The notes: generated by a model not told the origin, from the sequence alone. A stretch of DNA of 64,000 nt from Bacillus sp. DTU_2020_1000418_1_SI_GHA_SEK_038 (GCF_032341175.1 NZ_CP135435.1:2542001-2606000), one strand, 5' to 3'. Shown: positions 44,168 to 53,122, numbered from the stretch's first letter. Program-made: numbers and translations.

Positions 44168-45028
44168 TTAATTATTTAAGTACGGACTAAGTATTTTTAT
44201 CACTTCGTTCAGCTTATTAGCGTTTTTCTTATACATTTTTTTGGCATCCGGCGAGTCTGTTTCTAACTCAAATAATTCTAAATCCGCTTGACACTTTTTA
44301 AGCTGAGCCATCAATAATGGCCTTGTTTGTGGAGATGGCTGTTGCATCTTATCATCATATAAATCAACAGTTAAATCACCATAGGAGTCAATCTGTCCAT
44401 AAAAGACATTGTCCATTGTGACTTCAAGCTTATCTAATTCATCAAACAACCACTTCCGTGTTTTCCCGGCAGATGCGAGAGAATCGTGCACAATATGTCC
44501 GTCTCGAATCACCGTTTGAGGAACCTTATCATTCGCTACCTTCATATTAAGGTCTTTAGGTGTTAACGGTCTGTTCTCTTTTTTTAATAAAATGCTTAAA
44601 TTACCTGTTGGTTCTAAAACCGCAAACTCTACATCTGCCAGATTAAATACATCTTTTTTGCGCAGAAGTGTTGACAGTTCGTCTGTAGAGTATTTTTCCT
44701 TTTTTAAATTATCCTCCATGATTTTCCCATCTTTAATAAATATTGTTCCTTTTCCTTCAACAAAATCACGAAATGAATTGCTTTTTAAGGAAATAAATCC
44801 TACAGCAATCGTTACTAACCCAAAGATGGCAATCGCCAATACTCCATGTCCGATATTATTGTCCAATCCCATAATAACTTCGCCGGCAATACTTCCTATT
44901 GTAATGCCTGATACATATTCAAAAAAGGAAATTTGGGAAATTTGCTTTTTCCCTAATAATTTTGTCATTACAAATAATACAAAAAGAAATATAAAAGAGC
45001 GAATGATTATATGACTCCATTCTGACAT
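44168..45028 (-). CDS. DUF421 membrane protein (YetF/YrbG-like)
   Basis: A 286-residue protein with three N-terminal helices (about 1-85, with LLGKKQISQISFFEYVSGITIGSIAG) and two cytoplasmic-type alpha/beta domains (about 85-215: FVEGKGTIFIKDGKIMEDNLKKEKYSTDEL). It ends with a short acidic helical tail. The DUF421 family is common in spore-formers; its function is unsettled. Start ATG 45028 has GAGGTG upstream. It follows two DUF1657 genes, a common pairing. Confidence 0.85.
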   Translation of the reverse strand: MSEWSHIIIRSFIFLFVLFVMTKLLGKKQISQISFFEYVSGITIGSIAGEVIMGLDNNIGHGVLAIAIFGLVTIAVGFISLKSNSFRDFVEGKGTIFIKDGKIMEDNLKKEKYSTDELSTLLRKKDVFNLADVEFAVLEPTGNLSILLKKENRPLTPKDLNMKVANDKVPQTVIRDGHIVHDSLASAGKTRKWLFDELDKLEVTMDNVFYGQIDSYGDLTVDLYDDKMQQPSPQTRPLLMAQLKKCQADLELFELETDSPDAKKMYKKNANKLNEVIKILSPYLNN

Positions 45029-45048
45029 TGTGTCACCTCTTCAATTAT

Positions 45049-45252
45049 TCATCCCTTATACTGCGGCTCTTCTAACATCATTTCATTTACTCTTACTTGC
45101 AGGTCTTTTTTTATATCGTTCATCATATTCATCATTTCGTGAAAAGTCCTTTGTGCCTCAGGATCAAGCGAATTCAATGCCAATATAGAAAGTTGAGCTT
45201 CGATTCCCTTAATCGTGGATAAGCTTTGTTTAACATTCGAAATAACAGTCAT
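45049..45252 (-). CDS. DUF1657 protein (copy 1)
   Basis: 67 residues, all alpha-helical: MTVISNVKQSLSTIKGIEAQLSILAL then a second helix LDPEAQRTFHEMM, and a final EEPQYKG. DUF1657 proteins accompany DUF421 and SpoVA-like genes in bacilli. It is about one-third identical to the neighbour at 45313, so the pair probably arose by duplication. Confidence 0.82.
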   Translation of the reverse strand: MTVISNVKQSLSTIKGIEAQLSILALNSLDPEAQRTFHEMMNMMNDIKKDLQVRVNEMMLEEPQYKG

Positions 45253-45284
45253 GACATTTACTCCCCATCTATAAATGATGAAAA

Positions 45285-45303
45285 GGTTGGCTATAAGCCA
45301 ACC
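45285..45303 (-). terminator. Small hairpin between the DUF1657 genes
   Basis: GGTTGGC pairs with GCCAACC with a TTTT tail on the minus strand; perhaps a processing or attenuation signal. Confidence 0.5.
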
Positions 45304-45312
45304 AGGATAAGG

Positions 45313-45516
45313 CTATTGATTGTACTGTGGTTCCTCATCAAGAATTTGCTGCAAACGCGGCTGTACAGAGTCAATAATTGATTGAGTCTGCTGTGCACAA
45401 GTTTGGTATAATTGCTTAGCCTCCTGATTATCAGTTGCTAATGCAAATCCTTCAAAGCTCGCTTGAGCACTTTTTAAGCCTGCAATTGCTTGTTTAACTT
45501 GTGTGCCTACTGTCAT
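45313..45516 (-). CDS. DUF1657 protein (copy 2)
   Basis: 67 residues: MTVGTQVKQAIAGLKSAQASFEGFALATDNQEAKQLYQTCAQQ, ending EEPQYNQ like its partner. ATG 45516 follows GAGGG. First gene of the DUF1657-DUF1657-DUF421 operon. Confidence 0.82.
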   Translation of the reverse strand: MTVGTQVKQAIAGLKSAQASFEGFALATDNQEAKQLYQTCAQQTQSIIDSVQPRLQQILDEEPQYNQ

Positions 45517-45616
45517 TGCTTTCCCTCATTTCTATGGTAAATGACTTACAATAGCTATTATTTCTTATTACCCGATCTTTATAAATAATTATTACTGGAA
45601 AATTTAGCAGATCCCC

Positions 45617-45701
45617 TTGATTAAAGGAATGCTAAGATTTCTATAATAAATAGTATAGATGTGATTTAAATCAATACATCTTTAATTGATATTGATTATC
45701 A
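45617..45701 (+). promoter_or_regulatory. Promoter with Fnr-like and Fur-like sites
   Basis: TTGATT (45617-45622) and TATAAT (45642-45647) form a promoter with a long 19-bp spacer. TGTGA-N6-TCA (45660-45673, within the palindrome TGATTTAAATCA) resembles a Crp/Fnr site, and TGATATTGATTATCA (45687-45701) matches the 7-1-7 Fur box in 14 of 15 positions. Both lie after the likely start point, where they would repress. Confidence 0.5.
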
Positions 45702-45742
45702 TTAATATGTAAGAGAAATATCTCTAATTGGGGGTCATTTAT

Positions 45743-46084
45743 ATGGAAAAGAAGTCGATCACAGATGCAATAGAATTTAGCGAAGAAAAGTTTACGAAAA
45801 GGATTATTTTTCGCGAAGGCGAAAGCACAGTATTCGTCTTAAATTTTATGCCTGGACAGCAGCTTCCTGCTCATAAACATCCTGGAACAAATGTGTATTT
45901 AATGGTCCTTCATGGAAACGGAACTCTTATTATTAATGGAGAACCAATCGAGGTTGCAGAAAAAGATGTCGTCCGTGCAGATGGCGAAGAAGAATTTGCA
46001 TTTACAAATAGCGGAAATGAAAATGTCAGCCTTTATGTCATGTTAAATAAAATTCCCGATGAGCGCTATGCACAAAATATATAA
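45743..46084 (+). CDS. Small cupin protein
   Basis: 113 residues forming one cupin barrel: the first motif PGQQLPAHKHPGTNVYLMVLHGNG carries the His-x-His pair and the second motif is VVRADGEEEFAFTNSGNENVSLYV, lacking its His. Metal binding is therefore partial. ATG 45743 is eight bases after GGGGG. It stands behind Fnr-like and Fur-like sites, so it may respond to oxygen and iron. Confidence 0.82.
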   Translation: MEKKSITDAIEFSEEKFTKRIIFREGESTVFVLNFMPGQQLPAHKHPGTNVYLMVLHGNGTLIINGEPIEVAEKDVVRADGEEEFAFTNSGNENVSLYVMLNKIPDERYAQNI

Positions 46085-46087
46085 GTG

Positions 46088-46137
46088 AAAAAAGCTTTCC
46101 TATTGGGGCTAATCCCCTTTAGGAAAGCTTTTTTTAC
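46088..46137. terminator. Bidirectional terminator
   Basis: AAAAAAGCTTTCCTA pairs with TAGGAAAGCTTTTTT (46088-46102 with 46120-46134), with a second small hairpin GGGGCTAATCCCC in the loop. Confidence 0.9.
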
Positions 46138-46809
46138 TTATAATGGCAACAGTTTTATTCCAGTATTGTTATTTATTTCTTCAATCATTTGAACCCATTC
46201 CTGCGGTTTATTAGAGAGCACTGAATAATAAGTCGTTAAAAAGTCAGAAACTAATTGTGCCGGAATTTCGGAAATAGCTTCATCCTTCGGCATAAAACAA
46301 AAATCGAGACCTTTAACTGCTTCGCCATCATTTTTCCAGGAAGGATGTACATAAGATAAATCCAGGCGCTTATAGCCGAGATGGGATAATACTTCACGGC
46401 GAACAAATGGATTCATTGGCTTAACTCCGCCAAATTCATGATCATCGAGCTGATAAGGATCATAGATTTCTGCGAACATGCCAAACAATTCTTTTCCATT
46501 CGCATGAGCTAATTCATTCAAGTCTTTTTCTCGATTTTGTGCTAAGAAGCGACCTAGGCTAAGCCCTGGGCGACCAATAATCGTAAAATCTGTCATCGCA
46601 ATATTCCAGTCCGGATAGTAACGATATTCCGTTGCACCTACAACTTCATCTTGATGAACGGCGACGAACACCCTGATTCCCGGATCTTCTAATGGCTCTT
46701 TCCATAATTCAAATTCCAGTACCTCTTCAGGAGGAAATACCTCCTTCATTAAATCATGCATTTTGACAAACAATGGATCTTCAATGCTCGTTATTCTTCT
46801 ATATTCCAT
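46138..46809 (-). CDS. GNAT-like acetyltransferase
   Basis: 223 residues from ATG 46809, which has GAGGAGA nine bases upstream; the longer frame to 46857 is possible through a TTG. It shows a GNAT-like core (VFVAVHQDEVVGATEYRYYP, RPGLSLGRFLAQNREKDLNELAHANGKELFGM) and a C-terminal half without known motif. It follows the acetyltransferase gene at 46866 by about 57 bases and is last in the nitrilase operon. Acceptor unknown. Confidence 0.65.
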   Translation of the reverse strand: MEYRRITSIEDPLFVKMHDLMKEVFPPEEVLEFELWKEPLEDPGIRVFVAVHQDEVVGATEYRYYPDWNIAMTDFTIIGRPGLSLGRFLAQNREKDLNELAHANGKELFGMFAEIYDPYQLDDHEFGGVKPMNPFVRREVLSHLGYKRLDLSYVHPSWKNDGEAVKGLDFCFMPKDEAISEIPAQLVSDFLTTYYSVLSNKPQEWVQMIEEINNNTGIKLLPL

Positions 46810-46865
46810 TGATTCTTTCTCCTCTCTATAGAATTGTATTCTTTTTTCAATAGTCATCCCCTACC

Positions 46866-47558
46866 TTACGAATCAGGAGACTTTTGCCCAATAAAGTTAA
46901 AGGGATTTTTCCACTCCATCAACACAGCATGGTTTAGGGATTCCTCATCTTCTAAGTAGTTTTCAATGATGGCAATCGGTGTTCTGCCAGATCGCAACAG
47001 AAAGGAAATGACCGGATCTGGCAGTATCCCTTTGATCACAGCGTCTATATATTCGTTTGGAGTCATGCTCTCTGCTACTTTGTGATACCCTGGCATTCTC
47101 CCGCCGCCAAGCAAACGATCAAGCCCTAGTTGAACGACAACCTGATACATCGACTGCATCAACATTTTTCCTAGTCCCAGCTTACGATACTTTGGTCTGA
47201 CACTTATATCAACAATATAAAGGGTGTTCCCTTTCGGATCATGATTGCGAATATATCCGCTATCCGTTACCTCTTCCCATTTATGTGAAGGATGTTTCGG
47301 ATCAAAATGAACACAAACCCCAGTTAATGAGCCCGCTAATTCGCCATCTACCTCAACGCAAAGCGCCCCTTCAGGAAATAGGGTAACATGATTATGCAAT
47401 TGCTCTTTATTCCACCATAATTCGGAAGGAAAGGGCGGTGGAAAGCATTCAGCCTGAATTTGTATAAGCTCATCAAAATCAGAATTCATATAATTTCGTA
47501 TGACAATGGGGACTGGTTTTTCCTGATTAAAGGCATAAAATTCGCTGCGATAAGCCAT
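46866..47558 (-). CDS. GNAT N-acetyltransferase
   Basis: 230 residues. The GNAT core has VEVDGELAGSLTGV and the acetyl-CoA-binding stretch YIVDISVRPKYRKLGLGKMLMQSMY, with R-x-x-G-x-G near RKLGLGK. ATG 47558 is six bases after GAGGG. In B. subtilis YhcX this domain is fused to a nitrilase domain; here it is a separate gene only 19 bases after the nitrilase gene. Confidence 0.82.
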   Translation of the reverse strand: MAYRSEFYAFNQEKPVPIVIRNYMNSDFDELIQIQAECFPPPFPSELWWNKEQLHNHVTLFPEGALCVEVDGELAGSLTGVCVHFDPKHPSHKWEEVTDSGYIRNHDPKGNTLYIVDISVRPKYRKLGLGKMLMQSMYQVVVQLGLDRLLGGGRMPGYHKVAESMTPNEYIDAVIKGILPDPVISFLLRSGRTPIAIIENYLEDEESLNHAVLMEWKNPFNFIGQKSPDS

Positions 47559-47577
47559 TTTCATCCCTCTTTACTAT

Positions 47578-48438
47578 TTATTTTTCCCAATCCGGATATA
47601 GATCGACACGTCGGTCACGCCACGTTGTCACTGAACCTCGTTCTCTTACTTCATGTAATAATCTTAAATCGAGATCAGCTGTAACGATCATATCATCATT
47701 GATTTCCCCTTCAACCATAATGCCTTTTGGAGGAAATGGGACATCATTTGGAGTAATAACGGCTGCTTGGCCAAAATTCCCCCGCATGAAGTCAACAGTC
47801 GGGAGTGAACCGACAGTACCTGTTACGACAACATACACTTGATTCTCAATTGCACGTGCATGGCATGTATAACGAACGCGGTGGAAGCCGTGACGGTCAT
47901 CTGTACAAGATGGACAGAAAATGACATCTGCCCCCTTAGCCTTTGCCATCCTAACAATTTCCGGAAATTCAATGTCATAGCATGTCAAAATGGCAATTCG
48001 CCCTTTATCCGTATCAAGAACCTCAAGTCCATCACCGGCAGACATGTTCCATTCCTCAACCTCTGTTGGGGTAATATGTAACTTAGCCTGCTCTACAACA
48101 CGGCCATCGGGGTAAAACATATGTGCTACATTGTATAAACGGCCTTTCTTTTCTATCACATGTGTACCGGCAATAATATGCGTATTCGTTTCTTTAGCAA
48201 AATTTGAAAAAAGATCTTTATATTGTTCTGTAAAGTCAGGGAGTTCGTTAATCGATAAACTTGTTCCTTGTTCATTTCCAATCGATAAAAGCTGGGTAGT
48301 AAAAAATTCAGGAAACAAAATAAATTCCGAACCAAACTCCTGTGCTGTTTTAATATAATGTTCACATTGCTTCGCAAAATCTTCGAATGAATGAATGGTA
48401 TGCAGATGATACTGCACCGCAGAAACACGTAGTTTCAA
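47578..48438 (-). CDS. Carbon-nitrogen hydrolase (nitrilase family)
   Basis: 286 residues. The catalytic triad is present: Glu in LFPEFFTTQ, Lys in AKLHITPTE and Cys in LTCYDIEFPE. It probably hydrolyses or forms a C-N amide bond in the cytoplasm. Start TTG 48438, six bases after GGGGG. With the next gene it corresponds to the two halves of B. subtilis YhcX. Confidence 0.87.
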   Translation of the reverse strand: MKLRVSAVQYHLHTIHSFEDFAKQCEHYIKTAQEFGSEFILFPEFFTTQLLSIGNEQGTSLSINELPDFTEQYKDLFSNFAKETNTHIIAGTHVIEKKGRLYNVAHMFYPDGRVVEQAKLHITPTEVEEWNMSAGDGLEVLDTDKGRIAILTCYDIEFPEIVRMAKAKGADVIFCPSCTDDRHGFHRVRYTCHARAIENQVYVVVTGTVGSLPTVDFMRGNFGQAAVITPNDVPFPPKGIMVEGEINDDMIVTADLDLRLLHEVRERGSVTTWRDRRVDLYPDWEK

Positions 48439-48548
48439 TGTCATCCCCCTTATCTTTAATAATAGAGATGAGTTGTTAACTCAATCATTATTGATTATCA
48501 GATATTTCACAATAAATAACAATACTCAATTTAAAAGTATTCATTTCT

Positions 48549-48580
48549 AAAAAAAAAAAGCGATGCTATTAGAGCAACGC
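48549..48580 (-). terminator. Terminator of the IseA-like gene
   Basis: GCG-T-TGCT and AGCA-T-CGC (48560-48580) form a stem with one mismatch, followed by eleven T on the minus strand. Confidence 0.8.
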
Positions 48581-48612
48581 CATTAGGTGTTTTTTATAAT
48601 GAAATCCTTCAA

Positions 48613-49530
48613 TTATTCAAGATGTTGTTCCATTCCAGCACCTACTATTTTGAATTCCATCTCACCCGTATTTTCTATGAGAAAATACATTTTATTTTCC
48701 CCATTTTTCAATTGGCCCTTATATCCCTTTTCCAATTCAGCATGGAAGGATACAACAAACTCAACTTGCGTTTTCGTTCTAGCAAGTTCTTCTAACTTTT
48801 TCATTTCAATTTTCTTAATCCCTTTTTTGAATGCTGCCGTGTCAAAATCTCCATAAAGGAATTGTTCTGCAGATTGGGTGTGATCCACTAACAGGAATTT
48901 AAAAAAGATAAAAGCTGGGTTAATATTACCTGGAATATCTAAATTCACAGGCATATATGGTCTTTCACTAATTTTCCACCCTTTTCCTTGCAAATAAATA
49001 ACCTCAGCATGAAAGACTTCCGTTTCTTTTGTCTCTCCCACTGGAACCTCTAACTTATAAATTCGTTTCTTGTCATCCTTTTCTAAGAAAACAGCCTTTG
49101 CCTTATCCCAATGCAGAAGGGAACCACCATCCGCTTCAGGCTGAGCCATTTTTCCTTTATATTCAATAATACCCCGTTCCTCAATAAACAGATTAGCTTG
49201 GGATCTCGTTAAAGTGGCAGTCAAGTATTTTAGAAGCTTTTTCTTTGTTCCTATATCACTTGATAAATACCGGTATGGCATATTTTCGTACTGAAATGAT
49301 TTGTATTCCCCTTCTTTGTAGTTTCCGCCACTTTGAACATATGTTTCACTTTTCTTCCATTTACTTACTAAAGAAACAACTTGTTTTTCAGAAATTTTCT
49401 TTTCCTGCTTCACATTTTGAACGATTTTATTCGGCGGTTCTTTTGCCATTACTCCGTCCGTTAAAGTGAATACAGGTAAACTTAATATCGTTACGGCAAG
49501 CCCTGAATATAACCATTTTTTTGCTCTCAT
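48613..49530 (-). CDS. Secreted IseA-like protein (endopeptidase inhibitor family)
   Basis: 305 residues from ATG 49530 (GGAGG eight bases upstream). It has a signal peptide to about residue 29 (VMA-KEP). Residues 40-175 show a pattern YRYLSSDIGTKKKLLKYLTATLT and GKMAQPEADGGSLLHW that I associate with IseA/YoeB, the inhibitor of NlpC/P60 DL-endopeptidases. A second domain of 130 residues follows that IseA lacks. If so, it could restrain wall enzymes like the one at 37023. The family call is from memory. Confidence 0.55.
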   Translation of the reverse strand: MRAKKWLYSGLAVTILSLPVFTLTDGVMAKEPPNKIVQNVKQEKKISEKQVVSLVSKWKKSETYVQSGGNYKEGEYKSFQYENMPYRYLSSDIGTKKKLLKYLTATLTRSQANLFIEERGIIEYKGKMAQPEADGGSLLHWDKAKAVFLEKDDKKRIYKLEVPVGETKETEVFHAEVIYLQGKGWKISERPYMPVNLDIPGNINPAFIFFKFLLVDHTQSAEQFLYGDFDTAAFKKGIKKIEMKKLEELARTKTQVEFVVSFHAELEKGYKGQLKNGENKMYFLIENTGEMEFKIVGAGMEQHLE

Positions 49531-49655
49531 CTTGAATTCCTCCATTAACTCGTTTTGCTTTGTTTCTAACTGAATTGTACTCCAGCTCCGAGTTTAAGGA
49601 TTTACGAAAAGGTTAAAAAATAGTTCTATTTTGGTAACAGAAATTGTACCTCATC

Positions 49656-50090
49656 TTACACTTGCCTGAATTTAATTTTTAAAATTATCTGGTTTAATAC
49701 TTCCGAAATGACAAGTCCAACAGCGATCGCACCAGAAATCATGAAGGCCTTTGCCGCTAATTGGAGGGCCGTATTATAATCGTTTACAACAAAATGGCGC
49801 ATTGCGTTATAAGCAATTCCACCAGGGACGAGCGGGATAATTCCAGATATACTGAAAATGATACTTGGCGTTTTATATATTTTTGAGAGGATTTGACTGA
49901 TAACTGCAACCATAAAAGCTGCAAAAAATGATGCAACAACCGCATCAAATTCATATTCTACAAGGGAAATATATACAATCCAGCCGATCATTCCAACTAG
50001 CCCGCATTTAATAAGGGACTTTCTCGGTGCGTTAAATAATATGGCAAAAGAAGCAGTAGCAACAAAGCTAGTGATTAAATGTAAAATCAT
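49656..50090 (-). CDS. Threonine/serine exporter, small subunit (ThrE C-terminal half)
   Basis: 144 residues with four to five helices; the C-terminal half of ThrE (DUF3815, YjjB-like): ISGIIPLVPGGIAYNAMRHFV. It partners the following upstream gene; together they equal one ThrE of other bacteria. ATG 50090 has GGGGGAG upstream. Confidence 0.82.
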   Translation of the reverse strand: MILHLITSFVATASFAILFNAPRKSLIKCGLVGMIGWIVYISLVEYEFDAVVASFFAAFMVAVISQILSKIYKTPSIIFSISGIIPLVPGGIAYNAMRHFVVNDYNTALQLAAKAFMISGAIAVGLVISEVLNQIILKIKFRQV

Positions 50091-50130
50091 TATATCTCCC
50101 CCATCACTCTTCTTAAAAAAGTGTCATTGA

Positions 50131-50886
50131 CTAAAAAAATGCGATAACGACTGCCACTCCTGTTCCGATCGCACAAGCGGTTAAGAACGCCTCCGCCCCT
50201 TTAGACAAGCCAGCCACCAAATGCCCAGCCATAAGGTCTCGTATTGCATTCGTGATTAATAACCCAGGAACGAGCGGCATAACGGATCCAATAATAATTT
50301 TGTCTAGCTGTGTCCCTATTCCTGTCCGCACAAAAAAATAGGCACTTAGCCCAATAATAAAAGCAGCTAAAAACTCCGAAAAAAACTTAATTTTAACTAA
50401 TCGATGTATATAAATAAAACAGATAAATCCTAATCCGCCACTGATGATGGCTGGTAAAAAATCACTCCATTTTCCTAAATACATCAATAGGAAACACCCA
50501 CTGGAAAGAGATGCTGCAAGAATTTGCTGATAAATAGGAAATGCGAAATTAGCCTTTTCAATTTCATTTAGCTTTTTAAAGGCTTCTTTAATATCCATTT
50601 CTCCACTGCTTATTTTTCTTGAAATGCCGTTAACTAAAGTAACTTTATATAAATCTGTAGTCCGCTCAGAGATTCTAATGAGCTTTGCAGGCTCTGTTCC
50701 ATCAATTGAAAAGATAATGCCTGTTGGCACAACATAACTATGGGAATGAGGAATTCCCAACGCTGCAGCAATTCTTGTCATCGTATCCTCCACCCGATAC
50801 GTTTCTCCACCGCATTGCAGCATGATTTTTCCAGCAAGCAGACATAAATCAATCACTTCTAATGTTTGAGGAAATTTATTTTCCAT
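50131..50886 (-). CDS. Threonine/serine exporter, large subunit (ThrE N-terminal half)
   Basis: 251 residues: DUF1212 (YjjP-like) with a soluble first half (GGETYRVEDTMTRIAAALGI) and five helices (GSVMPLVPGLLITNAIRDLMAGHL). It exports threonine or serine, or related small molecules. It lies 40 bases before the small-subunit gene. ATG 50886 has GGGAGGG upstream. Confidence 0.83.
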   Translation of the reverse strand: MENKFPQTLEVIDLCLLAGKIMLQCGGETYRVEDTMTRIAAALGIPHSHSYVVPTGIIFSIDGTEPAKLIRISERTTDLYKVTLVNGISRKISSGEMDIKEAFKKLNEIEKANFAFPIYQQILAASLSSGCFLLMYLGKWSDFLPAIISGGLGFICFIYIHRLVKIKFFSEFLAAFIIGLSAYFFVRTGIGTQLDKIIIGSVMPLVPGLLITNAIRDLMAGHLVAGLSKGAEAFLTACAIGTGVAVVIAFF

Positions 50887-51338
50887 CCTTTTCCCTCCCT
50901 TTGATAAAAAATATCTTTATTCTTTAATATATAACTATTTTTAAAGATCATATTAAACGAAATGCTTAAATAATATAAGGGCAAAATCAATATTATGCAA
51001 CATATATTCCCTTTTACAATGTTAATATTATGTAAATTTTTCGTTTACATTTTCAACCATCCGATTTAATTTTGCTATGATGTAGAAGATTTCATTTGAG
51101 GGAGAATAATTGTGAAACAAAACGATTAGCCATAGGATCTCTCCTATTATTCGTTTTGCTGTTAGTAGGTTTACCTGTATTGGAAGAGATGACTAATTTA
51201 AACTGTGTCTCCAGCTATCCTTTTAACGATGCTAGCGTATTTGAAGCTTCCGCAATGTGTCATTGGTTTAACTAGAGCAGCAGGCGGAATATTACTAGAA
51301 TATATTTGATTGAAAAGGCTGCCAAATCGGCAGCCTTT
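50887..51338. other. Intergenic stretch with a decayed frame
   Basis: 452 bases. 50890-51100 is AT-rich with no feature except the promoter of the exporter genes. 51110-51310 holds a possible gene remnant; 51313-51341 is a terminator. Confidence 0.5.
51117..51310 (+). pseudogene. Possible remnant of a small membrane protein gene
   Basis: A GAGGGAG box and GTG (51111) are followed by a stop after five codons. Another frame reads GSLLLFVLLLVGLPVLEEMT, and a third reads ILLTMLAYLKLPQCVIGLT to a stop before the terminator. The hydrophobic run that switches frame looks like a frameshifted small membrane protein. I cannot name the family. Confidence 0.3.
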
Positions 51339-51341
51339 TTA
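51313..51341. terminator. Bidirectional terminator
   Basis: AAAAGGCTGCC pairs with GGCAGCCTTTT (51313-51323 with 51329-51339). It overlaps the last codon of the histidine kinase gene. Confidence 0.88.
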
Positions 51342-52661
51342 TAATGGAATCTCCAAAATAACTTTCGTTCCCTTGCCTTTTACAGAATGGATCGTCATTG
51401 TCCCACCCGCTGCACGCGCCCTATCCTCCATACTGAAAAGTCCAACTCCACGTGATATTTGATCTATATCAAATCCTATTCCATTATCCTTAATCACTAC
51501 TCTAATCACATCATCCATTTTTCGAATGATCACTGACGCCTCATCTGTTTCTGCGTATTTCCTAATATTCGTTAGACTTTCTTGAATGATGCGATAGATA
51601 GAAATTTCGGTACTGGGACTAAGACGGCTATTTAAATAGCAATCAAAATGAACATTAATAAGATAATGTTCTGAAAACCTCACTAAATAAGACCTTATTG
51701 CCGGAATTAGCCCTAGATCATCAAGTACGGACGGTCTTAGCTCCCATGAAAGATCACGTAGGTCTTCAATAATTTCTGTTGCTTCATCTTGCATTTGTTC
51801 CAGTAAAGGATGTTCCATTTCTGCCTGCAGCCTGTTTATCGTAATTAAATGGCTATATAAATTTTGTCCCACCCCGTCATGCAGCTCTCTTGATAATCTT
51901 CTTCTTTCCTCTTCTTGAATATCGATTATTTTTGTCATCATTGTTTGGAGTTCATCTTCAATCTGCTTTCTCTTAGTAATTTCATGCCGAATCGCTAAGT
52001 ATTGATAAGGTTTTCCATTTTCACCAAGGAAAGGAACAATGGTCGTATCTACCCAGTAAAAAGCACCATCCTTTGCTTGATTCCTTATTTCACCCTTCCA
52101 AACCTCTCCTGAAGAAATAGTCCGCCAAAGCTCGGAGAAAAATTCCTTAGAATGAGTATTTGAATTTATGATTCGATGATCTTGGCCGATAAGCTCCTCT
52201 GCTGAATACTTAGATACTTCGCAGAATTTCTGATTGACATAGGTAATGATGCCTTTGTGGTTAGTGATTGCGACAATCGTTGACTCATCTAATGCGAATT
52301 TTAAATCGACAAGTTCATGAAGATGATAAGATTGCTGTTTGTTAATTCTGGAATGATCCATAGCCTGATGAAAAATAACAAGAAAATATTTCTCCTGTTT
52401 TAAATAAAATGTGTTCACTCTATATATAAGGGAAAAGATTTGACCATCTAAATGCTTTGCCTTTTGATGAATAACCACACCTTCTTTAATTTCCCTTAAG
52501 TTCGTTTCAGGGAATAATACATTAAAATCAATTCCAACCATATCACTTTCTAGATATCCAAAGCTTTCACAGGCTTTATTATTGGCATACGCAATGACGC
52601 CTGATTCATTAACGAGAAAAGTCGCTTCCCTCGAATCAGGAGCAGGTAAATTCCGGTTCAT
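51339..52661 (-). CDS. PAS-PAS sensor histidine kinase (NreB-like position)
   Basis: 440 residues, soluble. Two PAS domains (about 8-110 and 125-235), a HisKA_3 domain with the phospho-accepting His in ELHDGVGQ (near 260) and an HATPase domain (DNGIGFD, GVGLFSMEDRARAAGG). It follows the GAF and response-regulator genes in the order nreC-nreA-nreB. The cysteine cluster of staphylococcal NreB, which senses oxygen through an Fe-S centre, is not present, so the input differs. The second PAS is strongly similar to the PAS of the GGDEF-EAL protein at 5400. Confidence 0.83.
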   Translation of the reverse strand: MNRNLPAPDSREATFLVNESGVIAYANNKACESFGYLESDMVGIDFNVLFPETNLREIKEGVVIHQKAKHLDGQIFSLIYRVNTFYLKQEKYFLVIFHQAMDHSRINKQQSYHLHELVDLKFALDESTIVAITNHKGIITYVNQKFCEVSKYSAEELIGQDHRIINSNTHSKEFFSELWRTISSGEVWKGEIRNQAKDGAFYWVDTTIVPFLGENGKPYQYLAIRHEITKRKQIEDELQTMMTKIIDIQEEERRRLSRELHDGVGQNLYSHLITINRLQAEMEHPLLEQMQDEATEIIEDLRDLSWELRPSVLDDLGLIPAIRSYLVRFSEHYLINVHFDCYLNSRLSPSTEISIYRIIQESLTNIRKYAETDEASVIIRKMDDVIRVVIKDNGIGFDIDQISRGVGLFSMEDRARAAGGTMTIHSVKGKGTKVILEIPL

Positions 52662-52681
52662 TATTAACCTCCTGTGGGCAA

Positions 52682-53119
52682 CTAAAACAAACTTTCTAAA
52701 CCTTTTGCAGCTTGTTTAACTGTTAATTGTTCCTTTTCTGCTATAGGAGTATTTGACCGTCTCCCGACTAATAAGACACCTTTCGGAACACTTTTTATAA
52801 ATAATGGAACTGCGAATGCATATACAAGCTTTTCAGCCAGCATAATAGGATATTCAAGTGCCTTGCCCGTAATCTCTTCAGGAAAATTCTTTATCGTGAT
52901 TGGGCTTCCCGTAGAAATCACTTTACCAGCAATTCCTTTTCCATAACGAACAGTAATTCTCTTATACTTCTCATTACTATTGCCAGCTGCAAAATGCCAC
53001 CTAACATCAGGACCTTCTTTATTTTGCAAAGCCAGCCCTACAAAATCAACATCTATTGCAGTTAAAATTTTTTCACATTGTTTTGCAATTCCCTCTGAGT
53101 TTATCAAGGCAGAGACCAT
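52682..53119 (-). CDS. nreA: GAF domain protein, NreA-like nitrate receptor
   Basis: 145 residues forming one GAF domain: FAAGNSNEKYKRITVRYGKGIAGKVISTGSPITIKNFPEE. NreA is a GAF nitrate receptor that controls NreB in staphylococci, and the gene order here supports the same role. The ATG 53119 overlaps the spacing of the regulator stop (TAA-GGG-ATG), so translation is coupled. Confidence 0.75.
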   Translation of the reverse strand: MVSALINSEGIAKQCEKILTAIDVDFVGLALQNKEGPDVRWHFAAGNSNEKYKRITVRYGKGIAGKVISTGSPITIKNFPEEITGKALEYPIMLAEKLVYAFAVPLFIKSVPKGVLLVGRRSNTPIAEKEQLTVKQAAKGLESLF

Positions 53120-53122
53120 CCC

